NCBI GenBank assembly: GCA_964595075.1
Contig: CAZQNT010000028.1
Location: 1 to 12,900 of the forward strand
Reading direction: 5' to 3'
Source: JAHJFW01 sp964595075
GTDB taxonomy: Bacteria > Patescibacteriota > Patescibacteriia > 2-12-FULL-60-25
Length of the DNA: 12,900 nt
Each line of letters begins with the position of its first letter. Position 1 is the stretch's first letter. A program made the position numbers and the translations under genes. This document shows, piece by piece, positions 10,789-12,900 of this stretch. The notes beneath the pieces are model-generated. The model saw only the letters and a list, made by a program, of their open reading frames with translations, was not told the DNA's origin and did no database searches.

Positions 10789-12900
10789 ATGATTTTAAAT
10801 GAAAGCCAAATTAGCGCCGATCTTGAGTCGCAGTTGGCGGGCGTTATAGAACAGGACGGCATTACAATGATATCGCCGGAAGGTGTTCGTAGGCGCGCGC
10901 GAAGAATAAAGCGGAAGCGATCTCGAAGCGCGCCATGGATTCCGGAATTTTCGGAAATTCCCGAGTCGTCAAATCCGGATAATGTGGAGGCGCTCGATGT
11001 CGAGTCGATCGGCTTGTTGGTGCAGGGAGTACAGTCAATGCCGGAAAGCGAAATCGTTATCGTAAAAGAAGAGAGGCCGCGAAGCGACTATGTTATTTCA
11101 TTGAAACAGGTAGTGATCTCTCGAACGTCCGAGTCCGTTGACGAGCGTTTTTCATGGGATGAGGCGATGGCGGAAGAGCGCGAGTATTTTTCGGGCGCAA
11201 CCGAAGCCGGAGTGTACGGCACTTTCACGCAGGATCTGACTTTTGAAGGTTTCGACCCGCGAATGCTTTCGGAGCAATTTACGCCGGATGATTTTTATGA
11301 GGCGCACAGAAGTATTTATGGAAGTACTCGCCGCGCGTCGGGTGCATTGCAATCCGTCGCTTCAGAAATGCTCGGACTGTTTCGCAAAACCAAACGCGTC
11401 GAAAAAGACGTGAAAGAACTTCCAAGTTCCATGAAAGCGGCAGTGGAAGTTTCTTCATTCTCGCCGTTCCGCGCTCTTACCGGATTCGTGGGACTTTTGC
11501 TTGTCATCACGATTCCCGCCAACGCGATCACGTTGTACCGATCACTGGTCTCGGCTTCCGAAGCCACGGCAGGAGTTGGACAAGCCGCGGTAAATGAACT
11601 TTTATCAGCTAAAAACGCAAGCCGGGCGCCGGAGGCCGGAGCTTCTCTCAAATTGGCATCCAGCCATTTCCGTGAAGCTGATGCCATGCTTGGGGAGTCG
11701 AGCGCGCTAGCCGTCGGCCTTGCGTCAGTGCTTCCTTCCACTTATCGCTCGGCGCGCGCTCTTCTCGAGGCGGGTGATAAAGCAAGTCAAGCGGGCGCTA
11801 TTTTTGTAGCGGGATTTGAAAAGGTTTTTTCGGATCCGAACCGAAGACTGGATGAGCGGCTCGACGCGCTCGCCGATTATTCGCGAGCCGCCATGCCTCT
11901 GCTTTCGGACGCGAGCCGCGCGGCGGCAAGCGTGAGACAAGACGCTATTCCGGAAGAAAAACGAGAAGAGTTTTTGAAACTTCAACAACGCCTTGAATCC
12001 GCAACGCAGGCGGTTCGCGATATGGCTGGGTTGGCGGATCTTTTATCCCGTTTGGTTGGGAAGAATATCTCTCAAAATTACCTTTTTGTTTTTCAAAACA
12101 ACACGGAGCTTCGACCTTCCGGAGGGTTTATGGGATCGGTTGCGGAGGTGTCGTTTGACAGGGGTTCGGTCAAATCAATCAAGGTTCCTTCTGGCGGGAC
12201 ATACGACATAAAAGGACAGCTATTGGCGCACGTAATTTCGCCCGATCCTTTGCATTTGATAAATCCGCACTGGCAATTTCAGGACTCGAATTGGTTCCCG
12301 GATTTTCCTACAAGCGCGCGCAAGATGCTTTGGTTTTGGAGTAAGTCCGGACAGCCGACGCAGAGCGGCGTAATTTCCATAAACGCTTCTTTGGTCGAAC
12401 GCATTCTGGATATAACCGGACCGATCGATATGCCGGAGTATGGCAAGGTGATCGACAAGAGCAATTTCATGCTAGAGACGCAAAAAGCCGTTGAACTTGA
12501 ATACGACAAGAAGGCGAACACGCCGAAGAAATTTATCGGCGACCTAACCGAGGAGATGATGAAACGTTTGAAGAGTTTGTCGAAGGAAGAGTGGCTCAAA
12601 GCCGGCGCCATGGTTTCGGACGCGCTTAGAACGAAAGATATTCAAGTGTATCTTACGAACGAAGAAGACGAGGCGCAGATCGAACGTTATGGTTGGAACG
12701 GTTTGATGAAACCTACCGACGGAGACAGTCTCGCAATCATCGAAGCGAACATTGCGGGACAGAAAACCGACGGGGTGATCGATGAATCCGTAGCGCACGT
12801 TGCGGAAGTGCAGCCGGATGGTTCGATCGTCGACAATGTTACATTGACTCGAACGCATAATGGCAAAAAGGGCGAGCTGTTTCGAGGCGTCAGGAACGTT
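10789..12900 (+). CDS. DUF4012 membrane/envelope protein (C-terminus beyond window)
   Basis: Open for 704 codons from ATG 10789 to the window edge, with an in-frame TAA upstream at 10753. The N-terminal 220 residues are charged and unrecognised, with a very basic run at 34-46 (RRRARRIKRKRSR). One membrane segment follows at about 229-247 (ALTGFVGLLLVITIPANAI). Residues 250-420 are helical and Ala/Ser-rich. From about 425 the DUF4012 domain is clear: QNYLFVFQNNTELRPSGGFMGS (checked in pieces around 430-448), then FQDSNWFPDFPTSARKMLWF, and GVISINASLVERILDITGPI. The family is common in CPR genomes next to glycosyltransferases and has no proven function. The predicted arrangement is a cytoplasmic N-terminus, one anchor and a large external domain. 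There is no Shine-Dalgarno sequence. Confidence 0.88.
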   Translation, partial: MILNESQISADLESQLAGVIEQDGITMISPEGVRRRARRIKRKRSRSAPWIPEFSEIPESSNPDNVEALDVESIGLLVQGVQSMPESEIVIVKEERPRSDYVISLKQVVISRTSESVDERFSWDEAMAEEREYFSGATEAGVYGTFTQDLTFEGFDPRMLSEQFTPDDFYEAHRSIYGSTRRASGALQSVASEMLGLFRKTKRVEKDVKELPSSMKAAVEVSSFSPFRALTGFVGLLLVITIPANAITLYRSLVSASEATAGVGQAAVNELLSAKNASRAPEAGASLKLASSHFREADAMLGESSALAVGLASVLPSTYRSARALLEAGDKASQAGAIFVAGFEKVFSDPNRRLDERLDALADYSRAAMPLLSDASRAAASVRQDAIPEEKREEFLKLQQRLESATQAVRDMAGLADLLSRLVGKNISQNYLFVFQNNTELRPSGGFMGSVAEVSFDRGSVKSIKVPSGGTYDIKGQLLAHVISPDPLHLINPHWQFQDSNWFPDFPTSARKMLWFWSKSGQPTQSGVISINASLVERILDITGPIDMPEYGKVIDKSNFMLETQKAVELEYDKKANTPKKFIGDLTEEMMKRLKSLSKEEWLKAGAMVSDALRTKDIQVYLTNEEDEAQIERYGWNGLMKPTDGDSLAIIEANIAGQKTDGVIDESVAHVAEVQPDGSIVDNVTLTRTHNGKKGELFRGVRNV

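Overview
This 12.9 kb window is most likely chromosomal DNA from a Patescibacteria/CPR bacterium, probably of the Parcubacteria group. The basis is protein content and architecture: a DUF4012 envelope protein beside a GT4 glycosyltransferase, a membrane-anchored Clp ATPase with only one AAA+ domain, a single-subunit membrane pyrophosphatase, an archease-like protein, mostly compact genes, and an almost complete absence of Shine-Dalgarno sequences. The one clear exception is the gene starting at 9351. Taxonomy is inferred, because there is no rRNA in the window.

Layout. Positions 1-323 (minus): tRNA-Ile with a UAU anticodon, followed 24 bases later by the 5' part of an S4-domain pseudouridine synthase. 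A dispersed 30-base repeat is read in frame inside that gene. 388-1937: an archease-like gene (plus) converges on hflX (minus); they meet in a perfect 24-bp hairpin that contains both stop codons. 2126-3165: a DUF1059 mini-protein, overlapping by 4 bases an NRS/ER-type nucleotide-sugar epimerase/reductase. 3203-3287: three hairpin repeat units in a row. 3322-5319: an H+-pumping, K+-independent type membrane pyrophosphatase. 5459-6848: a tight set of a zinc-metallopeptidase-like protein, a ferredoxin with a 3Fe-4S-type cysteine pattern, and an FAD/NAD reductase. 6915-7418: four tRNA genes (Ile-GAU, Pro-UGG, Gly-UCC, Phe-GAA) ending in a strong terminator. Two 49-base tandem units, each beginning with the first 13 bases of tRNA-Phe, lie just before the real tRNA-Phe. 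7682-8863: the membrane-anchored Clp D1 ATPase, converging on an unrecognised small gene (8878-9351, minus). 9568-12900: a GT4 glycosyltransferase bracketed by two related palindromic elements, then the N-terminal 704 codons of a DUF4012 protein that runs off the window.

How the genes may work together. HflX, tRNAs, the pseudouridine synthase and the archease are translation or RNA maintenance functions. The NRS/ER-like enzyme, GT4 enzyme and DUF4012 protein fit surface glycan production. The pyrophosphatase recovers energy from the PPi made by biosynthesis, and the ferredoxin/reductase pair is a small electron-transfer module. The most striking non-gene theme is that palindromic repeats repeatedly supply the ends of genes: stop codons and C-terminal codons lie inside terminator or repeat hairpins at 807-857, 8851-8880 and 10677-10765. 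The best candidates for something not described before are the Clp-D1 membrane ATPase, the metallopeptidase/ferredoxin/reductase set, and the tRNA-Phe-derived tandem repeat.
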